DNA of 32,500 nucleotides from Botryococcus braunii. Lineage: Eukaryota; Chlorophyta; Trebouxiophyceae. Shown here piece after piece: positions 22,342 to 32,178 of this stretch (its first letter is position 1; each line of letters starts with the position of its first letter). The stretch covers positions 125,001-157,500 of the forward strand of contig KV908338.1 of assembly GCA_002005505.1 (NCBI GenBank), in the 5' to 3' direction. Position numbers and translations under genes: made by a program. The notes beneath the pieces are model-generated. The model made no database searches, was not told where the DNA came from, and saw nothing but the letters and a program-made list of their open reading frames with translations.

Positions 22342-23273
22342 GTTCCATGTGCATCAGTCTTCACAGAGAAGATCCAATGCACAGGGATCACCTGGTCCCC
22401 TGGGTCTCTCAACGTACTCCATCACCTCGTGCGCATCAAGAGAATCTTGCTCCTCTGCATTGCCTGCGCCAGAATTCCCACTGAGGGATCTTTGCGCCTC
22501 CCTGAGTTTCAGGGATTGGCACCTGGACCACCTCACCCAGGTATCTTACCCTTTACAGGATTCAGATTGTGATCTTAGCACAGCATCTATCTTCTCAGGC
22601 TCTCACACTGCACGTGCTACAATCTGGGTCTTACATCACTCATCATGTCCCAAATGCACTCACACTCAAAGCGCAGGCATAATCTGGCACTGTGCGACAC
22701 CCTGCAGTGTGTCTCTCTCATCCACGCTTTACTCTCACAAACACACCTGTGACTCCCCAGTGTGTCCCTCACAAGCACGCAGAGCCTGCCATCTGAAGAC
22801 TCCCTTGTCCATCAAGGTCTGATTGGAAATCTCCAAACTGACCTCTCTCCTCACTCTCAGCGCTTACATGATCAGACATGCCCTCCAGCCTCCAAGTCCC
22901 TGTCCATTAGGCTGAGCTTCCGTTGCTCCCCTGGGCAAATGGCCTCTGACATTCTCCTATTCTCTCCATCACTCACACCCCCATCATGTTCCACAGTGAC
23001 CTCAGCTGCAGTCTCACTTGCTGCACTCTCTGATCATACCGTTGCTGCCGGTCAGCCCGTCTTGCCCTCGGACACCCATGGCCCCAACTTCCATTCGAAC
23101 ACATCTTGCACATTATTCAAAACGTTGCATTGTGACTTGGTCCCTCGCCTCCCCCCAGCTCCCATTTCCGATACGGACCACTTGCCGGACTGCGTATGGC
23201 CAGCTCCAGGAAGTGGCTCCCCGTCCACGTTGACACTTGTAGTCTCAAAGATTTCAACAGTGATTGCACATGG
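22117..23273. repeat. Redundant copy of pol segment ending at an N (apparent assembly duplication)
   Basis: Repeats 23286-24566 in the same orientation. Compared with it, this copy has many single-base losses (GTTCC versus GTTCCC, GCCTGCG versus GCCTGGCG, GAGGGAT versus GAGGGGAT) and a ~110-bp deletion, and its far end is directly followed by the only ambiguous base of the window (23274). A duplicated end with indel-type errors next to an N is what two unjoined contig or read ends look like. A genuine partial tandem duplication in the element is the alternative. Confidence 0.8.
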
Positions 23274-23285
23274 NTGCCAAATTGC

Positions 23286-23699
23286 ATCAAACCCAGGAGG
23301 CTGTGTCACATACACCTCCTCCTCTAATTCACCATTCAAAAAGGCGGTCTTTATATCCACCTGGTGAATTTCCATGTTCTTTGCTGCAGCAGTTGCTAGC
23401 AAAGTCCTCCTGGACCCATAGCTACTGGTGGGTGCAAAGACCTCATCTACATCAACTCCAGGAATCTGTCTACAGCCCTGGGCTACAAGCCGAGCCTTAA
23501 ATCTCAACACGTTCCCATGTGCATCAGTCTTCACAGAGAAGATCCAATGCACAGGGATCACCTTGTGTCCCCTGGGTCTCTCAACGTACTCCATCACCTC
23601 GTGCGCATCAAGAGAATCTTGCTCCTCTTGCATTGCCTGGCGCCAGAATTCCCACTGAGGGGATCTTTGCGCCTCCCTGAGGTTTCCAGGGATTGGCAC
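23286..23699 (-). CDS. Copia polyprotein, N-terminal part of reverse transcriptase
   Basis: Minus frame with WEFWRQAMQEEQDSLDAHEV, VIPVHWIFSVK, FKARLVAQGCRQIPGVDVDE and VDIKTAFLNG, running through PPGF. This is the classic start of the copia RT domain. After dedicated comparison with 20947-22341 the sequence beyond TQPPGF is shared, so the two are pieces of one protein split by the assembly duplication. The upstream connection to the gag-integrase frame is out of frame, with stops between 23700 and 23778. Confidence 0.85.
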
Positions 23700-23777
23700 C
23701 TTGGACCTCCCATCTCTCAGGATTCAGGTGATCATGCAACATGGCTATCTCTCTAGGCTCACACGCACGTGCTTCCA

Positions 23778-26700
23778 CTACTCTTTCGCTCGAGTTACTG
23801 CGTTACACACCTCTCTGACTCTCTCCCACTCTGGAGGTGTCTGCAGCTTTCTCTCCTTGGAGGATTCACATGCTGCTCCACTCAATCTGGGTCTTACATC
23901 ACTCATCATGTCCCAAATGCACTCATCACTCAAAGGCGCAGCATAATCTGGCACTGTGCGACACCCTGCAGTGGTGTCTCTCTCATCCACGCTTGTACTC
24001 TCACAACACACCTGTGACTCCCCAGTGTGTCCCTCACAAGCACGCAGAGCCTGGCCATCTGAAGACTCCCTTTGTCCATCAAGTGTCTGATTGGAAATCT
24101 CCAAACTGACCTCTCTTGCCTCACTCTCAGCGCTTACATGATCAGACATGCCCTCCAGCCTGGCCAAGTCCTGTCCATTAGGCTGAGCTTCCGTTGCTTC
24201 CCCTGGGCAAATGGCCTCTGACATTCTCCTATTCTCTCCATCACTCACACCTCCATCATGTTCCACAGTGACCTCAGCTGCAGTCTCACGTGCTGCTACT
24301 CTCTGATCATACCGTTGCTGCCGGGTCAGCCCGTCTTGCCCTCGGACACCCATGGCCCCAACTTCCATTCGAACACATTCTTGCACATTATTCAAACGTT
24401 GCATGTGTGACTTGGTCTCCTCGCCTCCTCGCGCCAGGTTCTCCATGTGTCCGAGTACGGACCAGCTGTGGCCGGACTGCGTATGGCTCAGCTCCGAGGA
24501 AGTGGGCTCCCCGTCCACGTTGACACTTGTAGTCTCAGAATTCTCACAGGGGTTGATTGCACATGGGGTAGTTGCACAGGGGGTGGTTGCACAGGGGGAG
24601 TCAGGTCCGGACTGCTGCACGTTGACCTCTCGGTTGCAGAGAGGCTCAGGATCATCTGAGTCCCAAAAAGACAACTGACCCAAGGACTGCTGGCCCTCCT
24701 GTTGTACAAAAGGCAAGGCAAAGGGCTGCTGGACTGCATTTGGACTCACAGGAGACATGGTGCTAAGCCCCACTCTGTCTGCGCCCCTTAAGTGCTCCAG
24801 AAAGGTAACATCTCTGCTTTCTTTCCAAATCCCGTTTCCCATATAAATTCTATATGCCTTTGACACACTGGAATACCCTGTGAAGAGACCAGGGGAGGTC
24901 TTAGACTCAAACACTCCCCTTTGGTGATCAGGTATGTGCACATGTGCTAGACAGCCAAAAGTCCTGAGCAGGGATACATCGGGCTTTACCCCATGGAAGG
25001 CTTCATAAGGCGTCTTGTCACGTCCAGTCACAGGTCCCATATTGTACAGGATGCAGGCTGTCTCCACTGCTTCCTTCCAGAGTGACTGTTTGGCAGCTGC
25101 ATGCAACATGAGTGTTCTGGCCTTCTCCTTGATTGTTCGGTTCATCCGTTCAGCAACGCCATTTTGCTGAGGCGTGTATGCTGCAGAGGTCTCAAATTTA
25201 ATTCCCTCCTGCGTACAGAAACCCTTCAATGTACTGTTGAGGAATTCTGTCCCCCTGTCAGTACGAATGCACTTAACAGAGCGGTTCAACTGCCTCTGCC
25301 AAAAAATCAGGAGGTCTCTGACTGCACTGCTGATTGCATCCTTGGTTTTTACTGCCAGGGCTATGACGTAGTGCGTAGCCTCATCCACAATCGTGACAAA
25401 GAAGCGCTCCCCAGTAATAGCTGTAGGGGAGATGGGGCCAACTGTGTCCAAATGAATTCTCTCAAGGGGCTCAGTGGCTGCTCTGGAACTGGTTCCAAAA
25501 GGGGGACGACTGTGCTTTCCTTGAATGCACGCTTCACATGAAGAGTGACAGTTTGCGCAAGGGGAGAGAGATACAGGGATGCCCAGGACCAAATCTTCAG
25601 ACTGCAGTCGCCTCATATTAACCTCCCCTGGGTGCCCCAGTCTACTGTGCCACAGTGCTCTCAATCTGCAATCATGAGCGACTGGTGCTCTGGCTGTGTT
25701 AACAAACACAGAGACAGGGTTTCTGACTGGACTGACCTTCTGCAAGAAATACAGGCCATTTCTTTGTGCAACTGAACAAGACCACTTTTGAGCGCCACGC
25801 ATACCAGTGTAACTTCCCACACTGTCTGTCACAAAACTAGCCCCATCACGTATAGCAGCTGTCACTGAAATCAGATTAGCTGTAGCTGAAGGAACACAAT
25901 GCACATTGTGAAGCCACAGGGGTTGCTGTTCTGCACTGCTCAAGCACAGGGAACCAGTTGCAATTATCTGTCCCGTGGCATCTGACGTAGCCATATGCAA
26001 AGGAATGGGATTTCTGTGCAGGGTGGGGGAATGTAGCAGGGACAGATCATTGACTAGGTGGATGGTGGCTCCACTGTCCACCAGAAAACTTCTCGCTTCT
26101 GGCATGACGCGTGTTGGTGTTAAGACATTCAGAGAAATCATGGCAGACATACCAGAGGGTGGTGGATATCCCCCGGGGAAAAAGTTGTTGCCGTTCCCGC
26201 TGCCCTCCGGAGGTCGAGCCACTGCAGCCGACGCTTGATTTTGGAATTGCGGAAGCAGATTGGCCATTGCAGCCATGACTTGCTGCAGGTTCTGTTGCAT
26301 CTTCTCGTCCGCCTCCTTCTTGAGGCAGTTCCTCTCAAAATGGCCTAGCTTGTTGCAGTAGCGGCAGCGCCTGTTGTCACGCCGGTCCCGTCCCTCCACC
26401 TTGGTCGATGAAGCTTGGCCCCCCTGGCCTCCAGCTTGGGTCTCCTGTGGGCTTGCAGTCCCTGGTGTGGTGGAGTAGGCTGGTGTGATGGCTGCCCTGG
26501 CCACAGGGGTGACTCTGGGGACCTGGTCGTTGAAGCCCAGTCCCTTGGCTGTGGTGGAGATGATCTCCCACAGTCCCTCCAGATCCTTCCCAGCAGATGA
26601 GGAGAACATCCCAGTCTCCTTCGCTTCCTCTGGCAGGCCCTTGATGATTGCCAGCTTGGCTTCTCTCTCCATGATGGAGTGCCCATTTCGCTTGAGTGCA

Positions 26701-27242
26701 TGGAAGAGTGCCACCTTCCTGTTGTAGTAGTCCTCCAACGTTTCTGTCTCTCCCATGCTGGTGTGTAGGAGCTCCAGCCAGCGTGCTGTTACCTCCTGGT
26801 CTGCCCCTCCAGTAAAACGCTCTCGAACCCACTGGTAGGCATTGGCTGCCACTTGCATTGCAGCCAGCTTGGCACCCCACGCCTTGGGGACGCTCTCAAT
26901 CAGCATTAGGAGCGCTGCTGCATTCTCCTCTGTGTCTGGCATTGGAGCTTCAATGGCTGCCTTGCACCTTTTGAGGCCACAGGCTGCCACATATGCCAGA
27001 TCCCAGAGTGGAAATTCCACTCCCTCTCTGTCCAGAGTCACTGGACATTTGACATTCGTGGTGACGACGCCACCGGTTTTCGTCATTGCGATGCACATCT
27101 CTCCACTCTGCGCAGTGGAGTTTGCTGGCTGGCTGGGTGATGCACTGATGGAGGAGCCAGACCCAGCTGATCCAGACTCCGTTGCAGTGCGCTTACTTCT
27201 CGTTTTCATGATCACTTGTCTGCTTCTAGTTTTCATGATCAA
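23778..27242 (-). CDS. Copia polyprotein: gag, protease, integrase
   Basis: A 1154-residue frame. Gag spans about residues 50-345, with a CCHC zinc knuckle CRYCNKLGHFERNC at 293-306. Protease has LVDSGAT at 387-393 (catalytic Asp 389). A pre-integrase zinc motif has H532 and H537 (HSRLGH), with C569 and C572. The integrase core has D599 (HLDTVGP), D662 (RTDRGTEF) and E698 (QQNGVAERMNR), with 35 residues between the last two, the DD35E spacing. A linker follows with three PCATTPCA-like repeats. The first codons repeat an MKTR-containing unit twice, so the true start may be either ATG (27242 or 27209). The frame ends in a stop at 23778 before RT, which normally continues in frame, so a frameshift or sequence error is likely. 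Confidence 0.95.
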   Translation of the reverse strand: MIMKTRSRQVIMKTRSKRTATESGSAGSGSSISASPSQPANSTAQSGEMCIAMTKTGGVVTTNVKCPVTLDREGVEFPLWDLAYVAACGLKRCKAAIEAPMPDTEENAAALLMLIESVPKAWGAKLAAMQVAANAYQWVRERFTGGADQEVTARWLELLHTSMGETETLEDYYNRKVALFHALKRNGHSIMEREAKLAIIKGLPEEAKETGMFSSSAGKDLEGLWEIISTTAKGLGFNDQVPRVTPVARAAITPAYSTTPGTASPQETQAGGQGGQASSTKVEGRDRRDNRRCRYCNKLGHFERNCLKKEADEKMQQNLQQVMAAMANLLPQFQNQASAAVARPPEGSGNGNNFFPGGYPPPSGMSAMISLNVLTPTRVMPEARSFLVDSGATIHLVNDLSLLHSPTLHRNPIPLHMATSDATGQIIATGSLCLSSAEQQPLWLHNVHCVPSATANLISVTAAIRDGASFVTDSVGSYTGMRGAQKWSCSVAQRNGLYFLQKVSPVRNPVSVFVNTARAPVAHDCRLRALWHSRLGHPGEVNMRRLQSEDLVLGIPVSLSPCANCHSSCEACIQGKHSRPPFGTSSRAATEPLERIHLDTVGPISPTAITGERFFVTIVDEATHYVIALAVKTKDAISSAVRDLLIFWQRQLNRSVKCIRTDRGTEFLNSTLKGFCTQEGIKFETSAAYTPQQNGVAERMNRTIKEKARTLMLHAAAKQSLWKEAVETACILYNMGPVTGRDKTPYEAFHGVKPDVSLLRTFGCLAHVHIPDHQRGVFESKTSPGLFTGYSSVSKAYRIYMGNGIWKESRDVTFLEHLRGADRVGLSTMSPVSPNAVQQPFALPFVQQEGQQSLGQLSFWDSDDPEPLCNREVNVQQSGPDSPCATTPCATTPCAINPCENSETTSVNVDGEPTSSELSHTQSGHSWSVLGHMENLARGGEETKSHMQRLNNVQECVRMEVGAMGVRGQDGLTRQQRYDQRVAARETAAEVTVEHDGGVSDGENRRMSEAICPGEATEAQPNGQDLARLEGMSDHVSAESEAREVSLEISNQTLDGQRESSDGQALRACEGHTGESQVCCESTSVDERDTTAGCRTVPDYAAPLSDECIWDMMSDVRPRLSGAACESSKERKLQTPPEWERVREVCNAVTRAKE

Positions 27243-27528
27243 GCCAGTTCTTCACTCCAAGCCTTAAATGACTTCCCCTGGAAGCACTTCTTCCTAGCTC
27301 TGACACTGAGTTGATCAGTCCCAGAAGTACTTCTGCTTTCCCAGCCCAGTTGCTACTGTACAACAATTCCTTCCAGCACTACAGAAGGAATAATTTTACG
27401 TGACTAGCTCGATATGTTTGAACGGCCAGACCTCACTCGTCAGTGAAGCTCGCAGTCTCGAAGCGGGGTCCGAAACCCCTTTTCTCCCTGGAAATCTGTC
27501 GTGCGTCACTGCAAGCTCAGCTTGGAAA

Positions 27529-27544
27529 GCGTGGGCCCATAACC
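27529..27544 (-). other. Primer-binding site (half tRNA-iMet type)
   Basis: Directly after the 5' LTR the minus strand reads GGTTATGGGCCCACGC. Its complement contains GGGCCCATAACC, the anticodon-loop region of eukaryotic initiator tRNA-Met, preceded by GGAAAGCGTG, which resembles the tRNA sequence 5' of it. There is no TGG complementary to a tRNA 3' CCA end. Drosophila copia and yeast Ty5 are known to prime from such an internally cleaved initiator tRNA. Confidence 0.85.
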
Positions 27545-28423
27545 TCAAGCATTTCTGCTTGCGGCGTCACCTGCAGTGATGGCACGACGGCAGCGTCAGT
27601 TCGTAGCCTGTGGGAAAAACCGTCCACGCTACAACGTTTCCAGGAACAGCACACATCACTCTCCAACAGTAGAGGTTGGTCAAGGATACCAACATGCTTC
27701 GGACAAGTCTTACAAATGATGTTAACTGCTCTCACTCTTGCTAAAGACCACGTAACACTACGCCTTGCCTGATAGCAGAGTTCAGCACCAAAGAGGCCTT
27801 GCGATGTCTACTTTACGTCACTAGAATACAATAATAGTTCATCAGTAACTCAGCAAGGTCTCTTTGTGATGTTTGTACAGTGAAACTATCTTACCGCCAC
27901 AACGGTGGACGTCAACATAAGTCTCAATGCGGTCAAACATTCAGTGCGCTCTCGTCATGCACTCTCATCAATGCACACAGCAGTAATATCTAACTGGTCT
28001 GAATGTTTGAGCACAATCATATCTGGAACGACTTTGAGAATCCTAAACACACCTGCAGTGATGGCACGACGGCAGCGTCAGTTCGTAGCCTGTGGGAAAA
28101 ACCGTCCACGCTACAACGTTTCCAGGAACAGCACACATCACTCTCCAACAGTAGAGGTTGGTCAAGGATACCAACATGCTTCGGACAAGTACCGAGCCGT
28201 TCCTGGGCTGCCCAGGGATGGCTCGGACTGCAGGGATCCTAAAGTACTACCATACGTAATGTCTATTGAGAACGCATATCGTACAAGTCACGTGTTATGT
28301 CATTGAGGTACGAGTATGATCTATACCGTTCATAAAGGGCTATAAAGGCTATAGTTTACACTGCTGTTGATGGCATGTGACAGGGGATGTCACTAAGTAC
28401 AGTATTGACCAATTCATTCAACA
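27545..28423 (-). repeat. 5' LTR (879 bp)
   Basis: Pairs with 20053-20921. Two exact-length internal direct repeats of 141 bp lie at 27568-27708 and 28050-28190 (beginning CACCTGCAGTGATGGCACGA). On the plus strand it is followed by TSD TATAC (28424-28428) and preceded by the PBS. The element promoter should be inside, reading leftward; I do not assign a TATA box with confidence (a TATAGCCTTTATAG stretch lies near 28340-28352 on the minus strand). Confidence 0.95.
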
Positions 28424-28428
28424 TATAC

Positions 28429-29067
28429 CTTGCGTTCTGTATTAGTACGTACACACCGTTTAACACGTACAGCACTCGTGAGAGTTTACTGCTCAGAACT
28501 ACATACGGCAATTACGTTAAGACGCCAACGTGTAACCCCTTAACGTTAAGACGTTAACGTTGAAGTGTTAACGTTTGTACTTCATTGAGATCATTTTTGT
28601 AATACATTGCGCCACAGTTAGCGCACGACTGTCGACAGACGTCCCAACGCTTCAACCTAAAAATGTGTGAACAAGTGCTCGCTGGTCTCTTGAAACATGT
28701 TGGGTCTCATCACCGAGAAGTTTGAAGTCCTTAGTCCCCTCACTCGGGACAGCCAATTGGGACAACCAATTTTCAAATTCGGTGTCATGTGTGCAAATTA
28801 GACGATTTCAAGCCCAGCCACTTCCCATGCATGTATCGATATCATCATGAGATCACATAAGTATCAATATCCTCATGAGATATTGACATTGGCTGTAGCA
28901 TACGGCCAAGGCTACAAAGCACATGTCATTGCTGTACAGCTGTCACATAGTCAAAAGATGTATATAGGCCCTGCTAATTAGCTAATTATGAAAAGAACAA
29001 CGGCAAGCAAATCCGCCGCAATACCAAAAACGACATATATTTGTTCGATGCAGAAAGACATATGACA
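28429..29067. other. No gene seen
   Basis: Includes a cluster of GTTAACG/TAACGTTAA palindromic repeats at about 28540-28575 and two ATCAATATC..CATGAGAT-like repeats near 28840-28885. Confidence 0.5.
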
Positions 29068-29072
29068 TTAAC

Positions 29073-29982
29073 TAAAGCATTTCTGCTTTCGACGCCACCT
29101 GCAGTGATGGCATATATGCCGTTATATAACGGCAGCATCAGCTCGTAGCCTGTGGGCAAAACCGTCCACGCTACAACGTCTCCAGGAACAACACACAGCA
29201 CTCTCCAACAGTAGATCTACTGTTGCCCAAGGATACTCTAGAGGTTGCCCAAGGATACCAACATGCTTCGGACAAGTCCTAAATATGATGTTATCTGCTC
29301 TCACTCTTGCTAAAGACCTCGTAACACTACGCCTTGCCTGATAGTAGAGTTCAGCACCAAAGAGGCCTTGCGATGTCTACTTTACGTCACTAGAAAACAG
29401 TAAAAGTTCATCAGTAACTCAGCAAGGTCTCTTTGTGATGTTTGCACAGTGAAGCTATCTTACCGCCACTACGGTGGACTTTTAACATAAGTCTCAATAA
29501 GGTCAAACATTCAGTGCGCTCTCGTCATGCACTCTAATCAATGCACACAGCAGTAATATCTAACTGGTCTGAATGTTTGAGCACAATCATGTCTTCAACG
29601 TCTTTGAGAATCCTAAACACACCTGCAGTGATGGCACGACGGCAGGGTCACCTTGTAGCCTGTGGGAAATACCGTCCACGCTACAACGTTTCCAGGAGCA
29701 ACACACAGCACTCTCCAACAGTAGAGGTTGGCCAAGGGAACCAACATGCTTCGGACAAGTACCTAGCCGTTCCTGGGCTGCCCAGGGATGGCTCGGACTG
29801 CAGGGATCCTAAAGTACTACCATACGTAATGTCTATTGAGATCGCATATCGTACAGTCACGTATAATGTCATTGAGGTACGAGTATGATCTATACCGTTC
29901 ATAAAGTCTATAGTTTACACCGCTGTTAATGGCATGTGACAGGGGATGTCACTAAGCACAGTATTGACCAATTCATTCAACA
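29073..29982 (-). mobile_element. Solo LTR of a related copia subfamily
   Basis: About 910 bp homologous to the LTRs at 20053 and 27545 over their whole length, with the same ends (plus strand begins TAAAGCATTTCTGC and ends TTCATTCAACA). It is flanked by its own 5-bp duplication TTAAC (29068-29072 and 29983-29987), so it is an independent insertion reduced by LTR-LTR recombination. It differs by substitutions and small insertions in the first internal repeat (ATATATGCCGTTATATAACG near 29111, and an extra CCCAAGGATAC block near 29225-29250). Older than, or diverged from, the full-length element. Confidence 0.9.
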
Positions 29983-29987
29983 TTAAC

Positions 29988-30850
29988 ACATATCACGTCT
30001 TCAGCCTTGATGAGGTAAAGTCTTCTCTTAGTATCATTTTCAAGGGTCGACCAAAGCTTGAAGTAACCAAAGCTTTCTTAACATACAGGCCAAAGCCCAA
30101 TGCATGCCTTTACGGCTGTAGTTCCGAAGGTCAGAAGTGCACCAGGTGGTTATCTCCAGGGCAAGTAAGCTCCTGAGCTCACCTCGAGGAGCTATCCCAA
30201 CACCCTGAATCTCTACCCAGGTGGTTGGTTGCAACAAAGGAATTTGAGGAGATTCGATTCGACTCCTGTAAAGAATTTCCCTAAAGCCTGCTTGTACAAC
30301 GGTGCCAAAGCACACTTAAAACTTCAGCCATTGCTGATCATTTCAACGTTATCAAACAACCCCCACTGCCCATTGATCATGAGGGCTAGCCACTGAGTTC
30401 ATCAACGAAGTGCGAAGAATGTCGCACAATTGAAGGGCTCCAACGGGCCTAAGCAGACTCTTATTACGTTGCAAGAGACGTTAGATCAGAAGCTTAAATC
30501 AAGTTCTAGAATCCAAGGGGATTAAAGGTGCAGCTCAGAATCCTGGATTAGTATACCCCCTGAGCTCGCATGATGGGGTTATTACCATCATACCACACGC
30601 GCTATGTTTTCAGTGAAGATCTCGCCGAAGCGCTGTAAGCACCAAGAGATGTACATTACACATTTTTTTCCTTTGCTGCCGTTAATGGGCTGTAACACAA
30701 GCACGTCATGACATTAATAGGCACGTGCACAATGGCGTCGCATATCGCACTAAGTGCTCAATGTAATTACATTAATTGCTGACATAATAAAGTCAGCAAT
30801 CAATGTCAACCCCTTAAGGAAATGGTAAGTGCAACCTTGATCAGTCACTG
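29988..30850. other. No confident gene
   Basis: Mixed-composition DNA with small repeats (CCAAAGCTT at about 30051 and 30068). No supported frame. Confidence 0.45.
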
Positions 30851-30911
30851 CCATCCATGCATAGTATAGTAACATGAGCTACCATCCATGCATAGTTTAG
30901 TAACACGAGCT
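30851..30911. repeat. 31-bp tandem repeat, two units
   Basis: CCATCCATGCATAGTATAGT plus AACATGAGCTA at 30851-30881 is followed immediately by the same unit with two substitutions at 30882-30911. Confidence 0.85.
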
Positions 30912-30933
30912 GCATATATCTGTATATACAGAG

Positions 30934-30999
30934 ATATGTATATCCAAGTCTATAGACTTGGATATACATATGCATATGTAGCTACATATGCATATGTAT
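30934..30999. repeat. Two overlapping perfect palindromes
   Basis: 30934-30971 is a perfect 38-bp palindrome (19-bp arms, ATATGTATATCCAAGTCTA and its complement). 30964-30999 is a perfect 36-bp palindrome centred on TAGCTA. They share 30964-30971. Arms are A/T-rich with no spacer, so cruciform extrusion is possible. Confidence 0.9.
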
Positions 31000-31440
31000 G
31001 CACATACGTGTAGTCATGTGTGCACATCACATACATATGGGCCAATATCCTTCCACATCCAAATTGTTCTTGTAAACATGCTGCATCTGCTTCCATATGG
31101 GAAAAAACTTCCACATGGAAAAAGCCATGCATGGAAAAAATTTTCCAAATATTCCGGCATGAGATCCGAGGACATCTCGAACGGTCATGTCAAAGTCAAC
31201 ATATCCAAGTCAGTCATTTCACCTTCATGCATGCCGTGAGCTGGACGGTCGTCTGCACGTCCCACATACGTTTTCATAAGCCCAAATAATACTCGTTTGG
31301 GTCACAGAAGACTTTTGATGAACTCAAAAGCTGCTGTCCTTCCACGATCCCACATGAAACCGTCAGCGTGGGTGGCAAAAGAGTACAGATAAACTCAAAG
31401 TTGCCGTCCATCCATAGTCCCACATGAAACTGTGAAGGCT
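31000..31440. other. No gene seen
   Basis: Short repeats of CCACATGGAAAAA/CCATGCATGGAAAAA type at 31108-31145, and a near-duplicated TCCCACATGAAAC...GT segment (about 31350 and 31419). It lies downstream of exon C''. Confidence 0.5.
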
Positions 31441-31454
31441 GTGTGTGTGTGTAT

Positions 31455-31541
<87 letters not shown>
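31441..31541. repeat. (GT)n microsatellite
   Basis: GT repeat with two GTAT interruptions near the start, ending 10 bp from the stop of exon C'' in the minus-strand gene. Confidence 0.97.
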
Positions 31542-31543
<2 letters not shown>

Positions 31544-31551
31544 CCAAGGTA

Positions 31552-31995
31552 TTAAAGCGCATGGGAAACTGCAGGGGAAAACAGGTATGGCAGTCGAAGG
31601 ATAATGTTCGGGGTGTGGCCGTCCACATGCCATTCCTGCACCAGCCAATGCAGCAAGATGAGCCATCCTTGCCACGCTGCCGCAAAAACAACAATCGGGG
31701 CTCCGAATGCAATAACAAGCTTATACACTCCGGAGCGGGACCCAAATGGCCAAGCCAGGACGGCAGTCCGTTGGTCTCCCACGGCGAAACGATTGCTTTG
31801 GGCAATAAGGAAGCGACGGCGCATGCAGTACTCCTCGTAGACTTGGTACTCCATGAACAGCAAAGCAGTGACCCACTGGACAGCCGCCAGGCACGCCTCG
31901 CAGCTACCGAGCGCGGTTTCCTCGTACACTTCCAGATTGCCACTTGTTGTGCCAAGAACGCCGCGTGTCCCAAAGGTCAAGGTCCTCAGCCATCC
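31552..31995 (-). CDS. Polytopic membrane protein family, copy 3, exon C''
   Basis: Third paralog of exon C: 147 residues plus stop, intact, and very close to copy 2 (identical EETALGSCEACLAAVQWV and MEYQVYEEYCMRRRFL; VYKLVIAFG versus VYSLVIAFG). It begins in phase 0 after the conserved acceptor (ATGCAG then GGATGG at 31996-31998). Hydrophobic segments as in the other copies. Exons A'' and B'' are not found in the remaining 500 bp and would lie past 32500. The tail SPAVSHAL matches the copy 2 tail in position. Family function not identified. Confidence 0.65.
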   Translation of the reverse strand, partial: GWLRTLTFGTRGVLGTTSGNLEVYEETALGSCEACLAAVQWVTALLFMEYQVYEEYCMRRRFLIAQSNRFAVGDQRTAVLAWPFGSRSGVYKLVIAFGAPIVVFAAAWQGWLILLHWLVQEWHVDGHTPNIILRLPYLFSPAVSHAL

Positions 31996-32178
31996 CTGCA
32001 TCCCGCCAGTGACCTCAGAGGCTCCAAGCACCGCACTTGCCATTGCTTCTTGCATCTGCCAATTCTCAGCCATGCATAGATGTGTAGGGCTGTACAGTAC
32101 AAGCTCATGCAAATTCATGATTGTGTTCTGCCCTGGCTGTACTTGGCATCAGTTGGTTATCATCCATGTGTCTGTTGA

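Larger units (their letters stand above)
20053..28423 (-). mobile_element. Ty1/copia LTR retrotransposon, minus orientation
   Basis: Complete element. The 5' LTR is at 27545-28423 and the 3' LTR at 20053-20921. The 5-bp target duplication TATAC lies at 20048-20052 and 28424-28428. The PBS at 27529-27544 directly abuts the 5' LTR and the PPT at 20922-20930 directly abuts the 3' LTR. Gene order gag, protease, integrase, RT, RNase H defines Ty1/copia (in Ty3/gypsy integrase follows RNase H). The 8.37 kb includes about 1.16 kb of apparent assembly duplication (22117-23273), so the real element is probably near 7.2 kb. Coding is interrupted near 23700-23778. LTRs in element sense begin TGTTGAATG and end ATGCTTGA, ending in GA and not the usual CA. 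Confidence 0.95.

Noticed and set aside
22259..22822. Plus-strand frame of 187 codons, and other plus-strand frames inside 21861-25541
   Set aside because: Antisense shadows of the retrotransposon polyprotein, which has recognisable catalytic motifs on the minus strand.
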